A stretch of 64,000 bases of DNA from Pseudomonas sp. N040 (GTDB lineage Bacteria; Pseudomonadota; Gammaproteobacteria; Pseudomonadales; Pseudomonadaceae). The notes below the pieces were generated by a model. That model ran no database searches. It was not told the DNA's origin and saw only the letters and a list, made by a program, of their open reading frames with translations. The stretch's first letter is position 1; the number at the start of each line of letters is the position of its first letter. Location of the stretch: NCBI RefSeq assembly GCF_015637705.1, contig NZ_JADOBE010000009.1, forward strand, positions 1 through 64,000. The letters are read 5' to 3'. The translations under genes were made by a program, and so were the position numbers. Positions 8,478 through 16,530 of this stretch are shown here, piece by piece.

Positions 8478-8789
8478 TCAGCCGGGCAGCGGCGAATCCG
8501 GGTGCACCCGGGCAAAGTGCTCAACCGTGGGAAACGGCTCATAGAAATGATGCAGCAGTTGACGCCACTCCTGATACTGCGGCGACTGGCGAAAGCCGAT
8601 GGTGTGATCCTCCAGCCGCTGCCAGTTGACCAGCAGCAGGTACTTGTCCGGGGCTTCCAGGCAGCGCTGCAACTGGTGCGCGAGGTAGCCGGGCATGCCG
8701 GCAATGATCGCCTGCGCCTGGGCAAAGGCCCGCTCGAACTGCACGGTCTGGCCGGGTTTTATCTGCAGCATGGCAACTTCGAGAATCAT
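8478..8789 (-). CDS. Antibiotic biosynthesis monooxygenase (ABM) domain protein
   Basis: A 103-residue dimeric ferredoxin-like domain: MILEVAMLQIKPGQ at the start, AQAIIAGMPGYLAHQLQRC, then KYLLLVNWQRLEDHTIGF, the usual ABM/DUF4188-like pattern. The start is placed at the ATG at 8789; the longer frame reading from 8831 overlaps the acetyltransferase gene and lacks the first beta-strand pattern. It follows the acetyltransferase by only 8 bp, so the two are probably cotranscribed. Enzymatic role is unproven; many members are heme- or quinone-related monooxygenases or stress proteins. Confidence 0.8.
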   Translation of the reverse strand: MILEVAMLQIKPGQTVQFERAFAQAQAIIAGMPGYLAHQLQRCLEAPDKYLLLVNWQRLEDHTIGFRQSPQYQEWRQLLHHFYEPFPTVEHFARVHPDSPLPG

Positions 8790-8796
8790 GTTCTGC

Positions 8797-9408
8797 TCAC
8801 GGTGAAGGAGGGAGTGTGCGGCTGCCGGCATCCAGCCGGGCGGCCAGACGGGCCCTGGCGGCTGGCCACTCGGCCGCCAGCAGGCTGAAGATTACCGAAT
8901 CACGCCGGCGCCCGTCGCGCATCAGCATATGGCTGCGCAGGATGCCTTCCTGCTGTGCGCCGAGCCGGGCAATCGCCGCGCGGGAGCTGTGGTTGAGGAA
9001 GTCGGTCAGCCATTCCACCCGGTTGCACTGCCAGTGCTCGAAGGCATGCTGCAGCATCAGGTACTTGGCGGCCGTGTTGACGTGGCTGCGCTGCCAGGTG
9101 CGGGCGATGAAGGTGAAGCCGATCTCCAGCCGCCGGTGCGCCGCCTCGATGTTGCGGAAACGGGTGCTGCCGACCACCTGGCCGGAGGCGCTGTCGAGGG
9201 TGGCGAAGGCCAGCTCGTGACCGCCGCGGAACTGGGCCTCGGCCTGCTCGAGGAACGCGGGCAGGTCATCCGGGTGCGGCACGCTGGTTACCGGCAGTTG
9301 CCACAGCTGGCCGTCGCGGATGGCCGCCGCCAGGCCGGGAAGGTGGCTGGCAGCCAGCGGCTCGAGGCGGACGCCGGCGCCGTGCAGGGTGATTTTTTCG
9401 ATATTCAT
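8797..9408 (-). CDS. GNAT family N-acetyltransferase (RimJ/RimL type)
   Basis: 203 residues with the GNAT pattern of ribosomal-protein-type acetyltransferases: VRLEPLAASHLPGL near the N-terminus, GSTRFRNIEAAHRRLEIGFTFI (beta4-beta5), an acetyl-CoA loop region QRSHVNTAAKYLML, and NRVEWLTDFLNHSSRAAIARLGAQ. The last motif (N-x-x-S-R-A-A-I-x-x-L-G) is diagnostic for this subgroup. The real substrate may be a protein N-terminus or a small amine. It precedes the ABM-domain gene by 8 bp. Confidence 0.88.
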   Translation of the reverse strand: MNIEKITLHGAGVRLEPLAASHLPGLAAAIRDGQLWQLPVTSVPHPDDLPAFLEQAEAQFRGGHELAFATLDSASGQVVGSTRFRNIEAAHRRLEIGFTFIARTWQRSHVNTAAKYLMLQHAFEHWQCNRVEWLTDFLNHSSRAAIARLGAQQEGILRSHMLMRDGRRRDSVIFSLLAAEWPAARARLAARLDAGSRTLPPSP

Positions 9409-9467
9409 GGGCGTGGGCCGGCTCGCTTCAGGTTCGGGTGGTGCTGCTCGTGTGGCTGGCGGAGCGG

Positions 9468-9917
9468 CTAGCGCGGCTGCCCCGGGTGCTTCACAAAGCC
9501 GGCCAGCAGCAGGCTCCAGGCCAGCAGCAGCGCAGTGCCGGACAGCACATGGGCCAGCGTCACCAGCAGTTCCTGCCAGGCGCTGGCGCCGCTGGCTCCG
9601 GCCTGCTGGGCCGCCAGCGGGAGGATTTCACGGGTGCCCCACCAGGCGTTGGCGACCTCGGAAAAGCCCATCAGCCAGGTCAGCCAGGCGGCCAGCCACA
9701 TGACAAAGGCGGCGCGGGCGGACACGGCGTGGGGCAGGGAGATCAGCAGCACCGCCATGAGGATGAACAGCATGCCGTTGATGGCGAACTGGATGTGCGC
9801 GCCCAGCGCCAGGCGCGGAAACGGCGTGTGCGGTACGGCCAGGCCCCAGAGCAGCCCGAACAGGACCAGTGCCAGGCCGTGGATGAGGATTTGCCGGCCC
9901 CTGCCTTGTGCATTCAT
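9468..9917 (-). CDS. Four-helix membrane protein, hydroxylaminobenzene-mutase-like
   Basis: 149 residues with about four hydrophobic helices (roughly 10-30, 42-63, 70-87 and 118-140). The segment GAHIQFAINGMLFILMAV resembles the GAHLEGxxNGMF region of HabA/HabB-type hydroxylaminobenzene mutases and related small membrane proteins. That resemblance is from memory and the enzymatic role is uncertain. Its ATG overlaps the stop of the upstream beta-lactamase-like gene by 4 bp, indicating translational coupling. Confidence 0.6.
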   Translation of the reverse strand: MNAQGRGRQILIHGLALVLFGLLWGLAVPHTPFPRLALGAHIQFAINGMLFILMAVLLISLPHAVSARAAFVMWLAAWLTWLMGFSEVANAWWGTREILPLAAQQAGASGASAWQELLVTLAHVLSGTALLLAWSLLLAGFVKHPGQPR

Positions 9918-10720
9918 GGTTGTTCCCCTGTGAGATCCTTGCCTGCATTAAAGACGCCCTTGGCCTGCAATGCCGCGCGGGTCAGCGCCAGGCGCAAGGG
10001 CAGCTGCCGCGCGTCGTGGATATCCAGGTTGCTGGCGAAGAACCAGACATCCTCCGCGGTTTCCACGTAGCCCACGTACCAGCCGACCTGCGGCGGGCTG
10101 TCGCCGGCCAGGCCGGTCTTGGCGAACAGCCGGTAGGCACCGGTCTGCTCGCTCAGCATGATCTGCTGCAGGCTGTCGTAGGCCGCCGGGCGGAAGGGCA
10201 GCCGGCGCTGGTAGACCTGCTTGAGGAAGGCCACCTGTTCCAGCGCGCTGATCTGCAGCGCGCCGTCCAGCCAGAAGCGGGTCAGCGTGAAGGGTTCGTG
10301 CAGCACGCCGTAGCCGATGCGCCGCAGCCAGTCGCGATAGGCCGCCTGGCCGATCTTGCCGGCCAGCTGCTGGTAGCACCAGACGCAGGACACGCGGAAG
10401 GCTGTCTCCAGGGTCTGGTCCTGATTCCAGTTGGCGATGCCGTAGTGCGTGCCATCCCAGTGGAAGGGCGAGTCCTTGCCAGCCACCACACCCAGTTGCA
10501 GTGCGATCAGGGTATTGGGGATCTTGAAGGTCGAGGCCGCGCTGAAGCGCCGGGCGGCGCGCGCATCATCGTGGATGAAGGTCTGCCCGCCCTTTAGCGA
10601 ACTCAGCACCAGGGTGCCCTGCACGCCGCTGTCGGCCAGCAGCCGCGCGATCTGTGCATCTTCCGCCAGCAGCGCAGGGCACAGCAGCAGGCAGAACACG
10701 AAAGTGACGAGGCGCGGCAT
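9914..10720 (-). CDS. Class D (OXA-type) beta-lactamase homologue
   Basis: 268 residues with a signal peptide (about 1-19). The class D signature set is mostly present: S63-T-F-K66 (SASTFK), S-C-V at 111-113 in SCVWCYQQLA, FWLDG at 149-153, K-T-G at 201-203 and GWYVG at 213-217. The usual Y-G-N box reads Y-G-V (137-139), an unusual change. Class D enzymes acylate through the serine and use a carboxylated lysine in the STFK box. The product should be periplasmic. Whether it is an active beta-lactamase is open, given the YGN change. It is followed with a 4-bp overlap by a small membrane protein gene. Confidence 0.85.
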   Translation of the reverse strand: MPRLVTFVFCLLLCPALLAEDAQIARLLADSGVQGTLVLSSLKGGQTFIHDDARAARRFSAASTFKIPNTLIALQLGVVAGKDSPFHWDGTHYGIANWNQDQTLETAFRVSCVWCYQQLAGKIGQAAYRDWLRRIGYGVLHEPFTLTRFWLDGALQISALEQVAFLKQVYQRRLPFRPAAYDSLQQIMLSEQTGAYRLFAKTGLAGDSPPQVGWYVGYVETAEDVWFFASNLDIHDARQLPLRLALTRAALQAKGVFNAGKDLTGEQP

Positions 10721-10796
10721 CGGCAGGCTGTCCTGGAAGGGTGGCTGTCGGCGGCGCCGGCCTGGGGCCGTTGCCGCCGGCAGGCGTCGGGTGGGG

Positions 10797-12236
10797 TTAC
10801 AGCGCCTGCATGATGGCCGGTGGCTGCCAGCTGCCGGCGCCGGGCGGCAGGATCGACGGCGCGCTGGTCTTCGGCCAGTACAGGCGCATCACCAGGTAGA
10901 TCGGCCCGTCCGGTGCCGGCAGCCAGTTGGCTTCCTTGTCCTTGCCGGGCGAATCCTTCTGGATATAGATCGTCAGCGAACCATCGGTATTGCGCTGCAT
11001 GGCGTCCAGCATTGGCGAGTTGATCAGGTAGCGGTTCAGCGGGTTCTCGATCAGCAGCTGGGTCTTGCCGTCGTACAGGGTCACCGACCAGAAGGCGTGC
11101 ACTGGCGGCAGCTGGCCGGCCGCGAAGGTCAGCGTGTAGTTGTGCCGGCTGCCGTCCAGCGGCTGGCCGCTGGCGTCGTTGCGGCTGGCCGGATACATGG
11201 CTTCGACCGCATCGTTGCCGTAGATGCCGGCCTTGGCGGCCGCCGCGCGCTTCAGCCAGTTGCCCTGGAAGAAGTCACGGTCACCGAACAGCGAGCCGAC
11301 TTTCCAGCCATTGATCTCCTTGAGGCCACTGGCCAGAAAGGTATCGACCTGCTCGTTGCCAGCCCTCATCCCCAGCAGCAAGGCGCCCTTGTGCAGCGGC
11401 GAGAGGTCCTTGAAGGAGAAGCGCTTGTCCGGGCCGATGCCGATGCTCGCCAGCCGGCTGCGCAGCGCCTGGTTGTCCGGCGTCGCGGGGATGAAGTGCA
11501 GGGCGGCGTCGAGGTACTCGAAGAAATTGTCCTTGATCCCGGCGGTGCTGGCCGGCAGGAAGTCGATCGCCGGCGCGGCGGCCGGGGCAGGTTGGCCGAG
11601 GTACGCGGACAGTGGCCGGGCCTGGTAACCCGCCTGCACCCGCTGCACGTTGGGCATGTCGGCGGGGTCGAACAGCTGGGTGCGGAAGATGCTCAGCGAA
11701 AACGGGGTGGTCGAGGTAAAGACCTGGCGGATTCCCGCCGGTTTCTCCCCCGCCCAGCCGGGCCCGGCGACCAGATAGTCACCGGCTTCGATACCCGTCG
11801 CGCGGCTGCCGATATAGCCGTAGTTGTAGGTGTTGCCGTCGACCAGCTGCACCGAGTAGTAGCGATCCTGGTCCACCGCCGGCACCGAGATCACCATCGG
11901 CTCGGCGCGCAGGTCGAGCCAGAGCATCGAGTAGGGCGTGTCGCTGTTGGGGGTGACGATCGCCGTGTCCTTGTAGGTGAACACGCGGGAATCGTTGTAG
12001 AGGCTGTTGAACGGTGCCTTGTACTGCCCGGAGTCCTTGTTCACCGAGAACTGCTGCATCACCGCGTAGTTCATCACGATCGGCAGGCCGTAGACGAAGC
12101 CTTCCTCGGCAATCGCCCGGGTTTCCATGAGGCCGGGGGCGGGGCTGTCGCCGGTCTTGCTGCAGCCGCTCAGCAGCAGGCTGGTGAGGGCGGCCGCCAG
12201 GAGGCCGGTCAGGCGGAGGGTTTTTCCCATTTTCAT
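10797..12236 (-). CDS. DUF1254/DUF1214 domain lipoprotein
   Basis: 479 residues. The signal has a lipobox (LTSLLLSGC), so the mature protein is acylated. An N-terminal DUF1254 region (AEEGFVYGLPIVMNYAVM, TPNSDTPYSMLWLDLR) is followed by a C-terminal DUF1214 region (FWSVTLYDGKTQLLIENPLNRY, NWLPAPDGPIYLVMRLYWPK). This two-domain family is widespread in Proteobacteria and its biochemical function is not established. A GAGAG box precedes the first of two in-frame ATGs, which is used here. It lies downstream of the flavoprotein gene on the same strand, with REP-like hairpins between. Confidence 0.88.
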   Translation of the reverse strand: MKMGKTLRLTGLLAAALTSLLLSGCSKTGDSPAPGLMETRAIAEEGFVYGLPIVMNYAVMQQFSVNKDSGQYKAPFNSLYNDSRVFTYKDTAIVTPNSDTPYSMLWLDLRAEPMVISVPAVDQDRYYSVQLVDGNTYNYGYIGSRATGIEAGDYLVAGPGWAGEKPAGIRQVFTSTTPFSLSIFRTQLFDPADMPNVQRVQAGYQARPLSAYLGQPAPAAAPAIDFLPASTAGIKDNFFEYLDAALHFIPATPDNQALRSRLASIGIGPDKRFSFKDLSPLHKGALLLGMRAGNEQVDTFLASGLKEINGWKVGSLFGDRDFFQGNWLKRAAAAKAGIYGNDAVEAMYPASRNDASGQPLDGSRHNYTLTFAAGQLPPVHAFWSVTLYDGKTQLLIENPLNRYLINSPMLDAMQRNTDGSLTIYIQKDSPGKDKEANWLPAPDGPIYLVMRLYWPKTSAPSILPPGAGSWQPPAIMQAL

Positions 12237-12327
12237 TATTCTCTCACTGCAAGCGACAGGCTGGATGGTTATGGATCAGGCCCGCTGCAGACCGAATTTT
12301 CTGCGCGCGCGGGCAACATCCTCGCAG

Positions 12328-12410
12328 CTTGCGCAGGGCGGGTGCAACCCGCGGGGACGTGGACAAGGTGCCGGCCGTTGGGTGGGGGAAGGCGGGTTTC
12401 ACCCGCCCTA
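12328..12410. repeat. REP-like palindromic repeats
   Basis: Two short palindromes occur in the intergenic space: GCGGGT-GCA-ACCCGC at 12338-12352 and GGCGGGT-TTC-ACCCGCC at 12391-12407. The second abuts the stop codon of the flavoprotein gene. Both have the look of Pseudomonas REP elements (GGGCGGGT...ACCCGCC). They may stabilise the mRNA end or act as a weak terminator; there is no T-run. Confidence 0.6.
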
Positions 12411-13604
12411 CACCACCTGCCCGGCCGCATGCCCGGACGACCAGGCCCACTGGAAGTTGAAGCCGCCCAGATGGCCGGTGACGTCCAGCACTTCGCCGAT
12501 GAAGTACAGGCCGGGCTGCAGCTTGCTTTCCATGGTCTTCGATGACACCTCGTCGGTGTTCACCCCGCCCAGGGTGACCTCGGCGGTGCGATAGCCCTCG
12601 GTGCTCGACGGGCGCAGCTCCCAGCCGCTCAGGTGCCCGGCGATCTGTGCCAGCACGGCGTCGGGGATTTCCGCCATCGGCGTTTCCGCATGGGCGGGCC
12701 AGAACAGCGCCTGCAGTTCCTCGACCAGGCTGCGCGCCAGCCGCTCGCCCAGCAGGCTGCGCAGCAGCGAACGCGGCTGGCTTTTCTTGCGTTCCAGCAG
12801 CCAGGCCGGCAGGTCCTCGCCGGGAAACAGGTTGACCTGCAGCGACTCGCCCGGCAGCCAGTAATTGGACAGTTGCAGCGCCGCCGGGCCGGACAGGCCG
12901 CGGTGGGTAAACAGGATGTTCTCGGTAAAGCTCGCCCGCGGGTTTTCCAGCACGACTTCGCTGGCCAGCCCGGACAGGCGCTCGGAAATCGCCTTGAAGC
13001 CGTCGCTGAACATGAACGGCACCAGCCCGGCACGGGTCGGCAACAGGCTGTGGCCGAACTGGCGGGCGAGGTCGTAGCCGAAGCCGCTGGCACCCATGGT
13101 CGGGATCGACAGGCCGCCGGTGGCCACCACCAGCGATTCGGCGCGAAACTGGCCGAGGCTGGTATGCACGGCAAATCGCTGCGGCTGGTCGACCAGCGCC
13201 TCGACGCTGACAATCTCGCAGCTGCTGCGGATCTCCACGCCGGCGTCGGCGCATTCGCTCAGCAGCAGGTTGAGGATGTCTTTCGCCGAGTCGTTGCAGA
13301 ACAGCTGGCCGTGCTTGCGCTCGTGCCAGGCAATCGCGTGCTTGTCGACCAGGGCGAGGAAGTCCCACTGGGTGTAGCGCTTCAGCGCGGAAATGCAGAA
13401 GTGCGGATTCGCCGAAAGGAAGTTGTCGCGGGTCACCGCCAGGTTCATGAAATTGCAGCGTCCGCCGCCGGACATGAGGATCTTCTTGCCGACCCGGTTG
13501 CTGCGATCCAGCACCAGCACGCGGCGGCCGCGCTGGCCGGCCTGCATGGCGCACATCAGGCCGGAGGCGCCGCCGCCGATGATGATGACGTCGAATGGGC
13601 TCAC
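12408..13604 (-). CDS. NAD(P)/FAD-dependent oxidoreductase, HI0933/YhiN family
   Basis: 398 residues. The N-terminus carries the dinucleotide fold FDVIIIGGGASGLMCAM (GxGxxG), followed by RVGKKILMSGGGRCNFMN, the family signature of HI0933/YhiN flavoproteins. Further landmarks are LVVATGGLSIPTMGASGFGYDLA and a C-terminal second FAD motif TEGYRTAEVTLGGVNTDEV, ending with QFAWS-type residues (FNFQWAWSSGHAAG). GTG at 13604 is chosen because it lies directly before the FAD motif; the open frame continues upstream without homology. Physiological substrate is unknown; proposed roles are in RNA or cofactor metabolism. Confidence 0.88.
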   Translation of the reverse strand: MSPFDVIIIGGGASGLMCAMQAGQRGRRVLVLDRSNRVGKKILMSGGGRCNFMNLAVTRDNFLSANPHFCISALKRYTQWDFLALVDKHAIAWHERKHGQLFCNDSAKDILNLLLSECADAGVEIRSSCEIVSVEALVDQPQRFAVHTSLGQFRAESLVVATGGLSIPTMGASGFGYDLARQFGHSLLPTRAGLVPFMFSDGFKAISERLSGLASEVVLENPRASFTENILFTHRGLSGPAALQLSNYWLPGESLQVNLFPGEDLPAWLLERKKSQPRSLLRSLLGERLARSLVEELQALFWPAHAETPMAEIPDAVLAQIAGHLSGWELRPSSTEGYRTAEVTLGGVNTDEVSSKTMESKLQPGLYFIGEVLDVTGHLGGFNFQWAWSSGHAAGQVV

Positions 13605-13690
13605 GCGGGAAAGTTCCTGGGGCGGTGGGAAGGCTGCGGATTTTGCCACAGGGCGCGCCGTCTGGCGCGGTTGCGCTGCTGGGGCAGCGC

Positions 13691-14182
13691 TCAGCCGGCA
13701 TCGCGCAGCAGCGGGATGAAGTCCTCCAGCCGCCTGATCGCCTGCGTGCCGGGCGGTACCGCGGCGGCCTGCGGGTTGAACCACACCGCGAAGACGCCGT
13801 GGCTGGCCGGGCCGAGCACGTCCTGCTCCAGCGAGTCGCCGAGCATGGCGATCTCGCTGGTGCTGCAGCCGAGGGTGCGGGTGACCACTTCCCAGAACGC
13901 GCGCTCACTCTTCTGCGCGCCGATCTCGCTGAAGCAGAAGACCTGGCTGATGTACTGCAGCAGGTCGCCGCGGGCCAGGGCCTGCTCGATTTCGCCGCGC
14001 CGCGACAGGCTGGCGTTGCTGGCAATGCACAGCGGGTACTCGGCAGCGAGTGCGGCGAGCAGTTCGCGGGCACCGTCGATGACCCGGACCTGCGGCCACT
14101 GGCACATCGGCAGGTCCTGCGGCCCGGCCTCCGACATCAGGGTGCTGCCCCAGTCGAGACACACGAAGCGGATCTTGCGCAT
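13691..14182 (-). CDS. HAD-family hydrolase-like protein with altered motif I
   Basis: 163 residues of the HAD fold: motif I VCLDWGST (residues 7-14), motif II IASNAS near 54, and motif IV EIAMLGDSLEQDVLGPASHG. Motif I normally reads DxDxT; here the first Asp (D10) is kept but the second, the general acid, is Gly12. This occurs in some HAD phosphotransferase-like or non-phosphatase members. A GGAGG ribosome site supports the ATG at 14182. Its 3' end is just downstream of the flavoprotein start. Substrate unknown. Confidence 0.8.
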   Translation of the reverse strand: MRKIRFVCLDWGSTLMSEAGPQDLPMCQWPQVRVIDGARELLAALAAEYPLCIASNASLSRRGEIEQALARGDLLQYISQVFCFSEIGAQKSERAFWEVVTRTLGCSTSEIAMLGDSLEQDVLGPASHGVFAVWFNPQAAAVPPGTQAIRRLEDFIPLLRDAG

Positions 14183-14235
14183 CTGCTACCTCCGTTGCGC
14201 AGCCCTGTGCCGGGCGGTGGAACCTGCCCGCGCGC

Positions 14236-15849
14236 TCATGCCGGATTGGCCGCAAAGCTGTCGCTGCGCGCCATGCGCCACATGTTGCGGTAGAACGGGT
14301 AGGGGATGTCCTCCTGCAGCAGTTCGCCCGGCTTGAGGAACACATGCACCTGCGAGAACAGGCGTACCTCGGTGTCGCTGATGCGCCGCACCAGGTGTTG
14401 CGGCTCCAGCTGTTCGGGGTGCTCCAGGCCGGCGGCGGCGAGCATCTCGCCAAGGGTCCGCAGGGTGTTGCGCTGGTAGTTGCAGACCCGCGTGGCCTTG
14501 TCCTCCACCACCAGAGCGCGCTGGCGCAGCGGATCCTGGGTGGCCACGCCGGTCGGGCACTTGTTGGTGTGGCAGCTCTGGCTCTGGATGCAGCCGATGG
14601 CGAACATGAAGCCGCGTGCCGAGTTGCTCCAGTCGGCGCCGATGGCCAGCACGCTGAGGATGTCGAAGGCACTGATGATCTTGCCGCTGGCGCCGAGCTT
14701 GACCTTGTCCCGCAGGTTCAGCCCGACCAGGGTGTTATGGGCGAACAGCAGGCCCTCGCGCAGCGGTGCGCCGATGTGGTCGGTGAACTCCAGGGGCGCG
14801 GCGCCGGTGCCGCCTTCCTTGCCGTCGATCACGATGAAGTCGGGCAGGATGCCGCTCTCCAGCATGGCCTTGGCGATGGCCATGAATTCCCACGGGTGGC
14901 CGATGCACAGCTTGAAGCCGACCGGCTTGCCGCCGGACAGTTCGCGCAGGCGGGCAATGAAGCGGAGCAACTCCAGGGGCGTCGAGAAGGCGCTGTGTGC
15001 GGCCGGCGAGACGCAGTCCTGGCCCATGGGCACGCCCCGGGTCGCGGCGATCTCGGCACTCACCTTGTGCTTGGGCAGGATGCCGCCATGCCCCGGCTTG
15101 GCCCCCTGGCTGAGCTTGACTTCGATCATCTTCACTTGCGGCAGGACGGCCTGGCTGGCAAACCGTTGCGCGTCGAAATGGCCAGTCTCGTTGCGGCAAC
15201 CGAAGTAGCCGCTGCCGATTTCCCAGACCAGGTCGCCGCCATGCTCGAGGTGGTAGGGGCTGATACTGCCTTCGCCGGTGTCGTGGTAGAAGCCGCCCAG
15301 GCTGGCGCCCTTGTTCAGGGCGCGGATGGCATTGGCACTGAGTGCGCCGAAACTCATCGCCGAAATGTTGAAGATCGACGCCGAATAGGGCTGGCTGCAT
15401 TGCGGTCCGCCGATCTGCACGCGGAAGCTGGCCGGGTCGCTGTGCGCGGCAGGCCGTATCGAATGGCCGATGAACTCGAAGCCTTCCTGGTAGACGTCGA
15501 TCAGGGTGCCGAAGGGCTTGTCCGCGTTGACGTTCTTGGCGCGGCTGTAGACCAGCGAGCGCTGGGCGCGGGAGAAGGGCAGCGCCTCGCGGTCGCCCTC
15601 GATCAGGTACTGGCGGATCTCCGGGCGGATGCTTTCGAGCAGATAGCGGCTATGCCCGAGAATCGGGTAATTGCGGCGCAAGGATTGCTGCGTCTGCAGC
15701 ATGTCGAAGACGCCCAGCAGGCTCAGCGCGCCGCCGAGCAGGGCCAGCGGCCACACATCCGGATACTGGGGCAGCAGGGCCAGGCTGAGCAGCGTGACCA
15801 GCACGCAGGTAGCGAAGCAGGCGTAACGACTGAGCAGTGACAGGTTCAT
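14236..15849 (-). CDS. FMN-binding glutamate-synthase-like protein
   Basis: 537 residues. Two hydrophobic helices open the protein (about 9-50), unlike soluble GltB. The rest is the glutamate synthase central/FMN TIM-barrel: FNISAMSFGALSANAIRALNKGA, GHGGILPKHKVS, GFKLCIGHPWEF, IVIDGKEGGTGAAPLEF, and the cysteine cluster CIQSQSCHTNKCPTGVATQD. The amidotransferase domain of true GltB is missing. These membrane-anchored homologues are common in proteobacteria, and their reaction is not defined. The ATG is supported by the start of the first helix. Fe-S binding by the Cys cluster is an inference. Confidence 0.88.
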   Translation of the reverse strand: MNLSLLSRYACFATCVLVTLLSLALLPQYPDVWPLALLGGALSLLGVFDMLQTQQSLRRNYPILGHSRYLLESIRPEIRQYLIEGDREALPFSRAQRSLVYSRAKNVNADKPFGTLIDVYQEGFEFIGHSIRPAAHSDPASFRVQIGGPQCSQPYSASIFNISAMSFGALSANAIRALNKGASLGGFYHDTGEGSISPYHLEHGGDLVWEIGSGYFGCRNETGHFDAQRFASQAVLPQVKMIEVKLSQGAKPGHGGILPKHKVSAEIAATRGVPMGQDCVSPAAHSAFSTPLELLRFIARLRELSGGKPVGFKLCIGHPWEFMAIAKAMLESGILPDFIVIDGKEGGTGAAPLEFTDHIGAPLREGLLFAHNTLVGLNLRDKVKLGASGKIISAFDILSVLAIGADWSNSARGFMFAIGCIQSQSCHTNKCPTGVATQDPLRQRALVVEDKATRVCNYQRNTLRTLGEMLAAAGLEHPEQLEPQHLVRRISDTEVRLFSQVHVFLKPGELLQEDIPYPFYRNMWRMARSDSFAANPA

Positions 15850-15932
15850 GTGCGCTCCGGAGCAGTGGGCAGCGTTCGAGCCTAACTGCTGCCATCCCGC
15901 ACGGCCAGCCCTGCCGTGCGTGCCGGGGCCGG

Positions 15933-16397
15933 TCAGCGCACCTCGAAGCTTTGCCGGGCCAGCAGGCGGTCACCCTGGAACACCATGAACTCCCAGGTCC
16001 CGGCGACCACCTCGTATGGCTCGCTGAACTCGAAGGCCATCACATCCTGGCTCGCGTTGGCGGCCAGTGGCTGCTCCAGTACGATCTTGTCATGCCGCAG
16101 GCCATCCGGCGTGGTTATTCCCGGCGTCAGGTACAGCAGGGTCAGCGGCGCCTCGCCGGGCTGCTTGCCCTTCAGGCTGTAACGCAAGCCGAAGCGGCTG
16201 CCCAGCCGCGCCGGGATCAGCGTGGTCTGCTCGATGGCCTGGGTGTTCTGCGTCAGCAGCCGCTCGCCCGCGGCGTACTCCGCAACCGGGCTCTGGAACA
16301 GGCCGTACTCGACCGGTCCGGCGATATGCACCTCGGCCAGGGCGGTTAGCGGTGACAGGCACAGGGCCATGAGGATGGCGTTGACGGATCTGGACAT
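15933..16397 (-). CDS. Secreted DUF3859-like protein
   Basis: 154 residues with a signal peptide (about 1-21, ending LTALA). The mature part is predicted beta-rich, with VEYGLFQSPVAEYAAG near its start and GTWEFMVFQGDRLLARQSFEV at the end. This matches my memory of the DUF3859 family of periplasmic proteins, which have no assigned function. The ATG at 16397 begins the signal peptide; the open frame extends to 16583 but that part is low-complexity read-through of a repeat. It stands alone, 83 bp downstream of the glutamate-synthase-like gene on the same strand. Confidence 0.7.
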   Translation of the reverse strand: MSRSVNAILMALCLSPLTALAEVHIAGPVEYGLFQSPVAEYAAGERLLTQNTQAIEQTTLIPARLGSRFGLRYSLKGKQPGEAPLTLLYLTPGITTPDGLRHDKIVLEQPLAANASQDVMAFEFSEPYEVVAGTWEFMVFQGDRLLARQSFEVR

Positions 16398-16491
16398 GCG
16401 GCGACTCCCGGCTGGATTTTTGCCAGCATATGGCGGCAAGGTGACAGCTGGATGACAGTCCTGATGCCGTTCCCGTGGCGCATCAGTCACC

Positions 16492-16515
16492 CCCTCTCCC
16501 GCTTGCGGGAGAGGG
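16492..16515. repeat. Intergenic palindrome (CCCTCTCCC family repeat)
   Basis: CCCTCTCCC-GCTTGC-GGGAGAGGG forms a 9-bp stem (11 bp if the loop is only TT). It sits just past the 3' end of the homocysteine methyltransferase gene. No T-run follows on either strand, so it is a dispersed GC-rich repeat rather than a classical terminator. Confidence 0.55.
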
Positions 16516-16530
16516 CCGGGGCGAGGGGTT

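Noticed and set aside
6864..8888. 674-codon plus-strand frame
   Set aside because: Antisense to the methyltransferase, cation exporter and monooxygenase genes, all of which have full motif sets on the minus strand.
10449..12545. 698-codon plus-strand frame
   Set aside because: Shadow of the DUF1254 lipoprotein and neighbours; composition is typical of GC-rich antisense reading.
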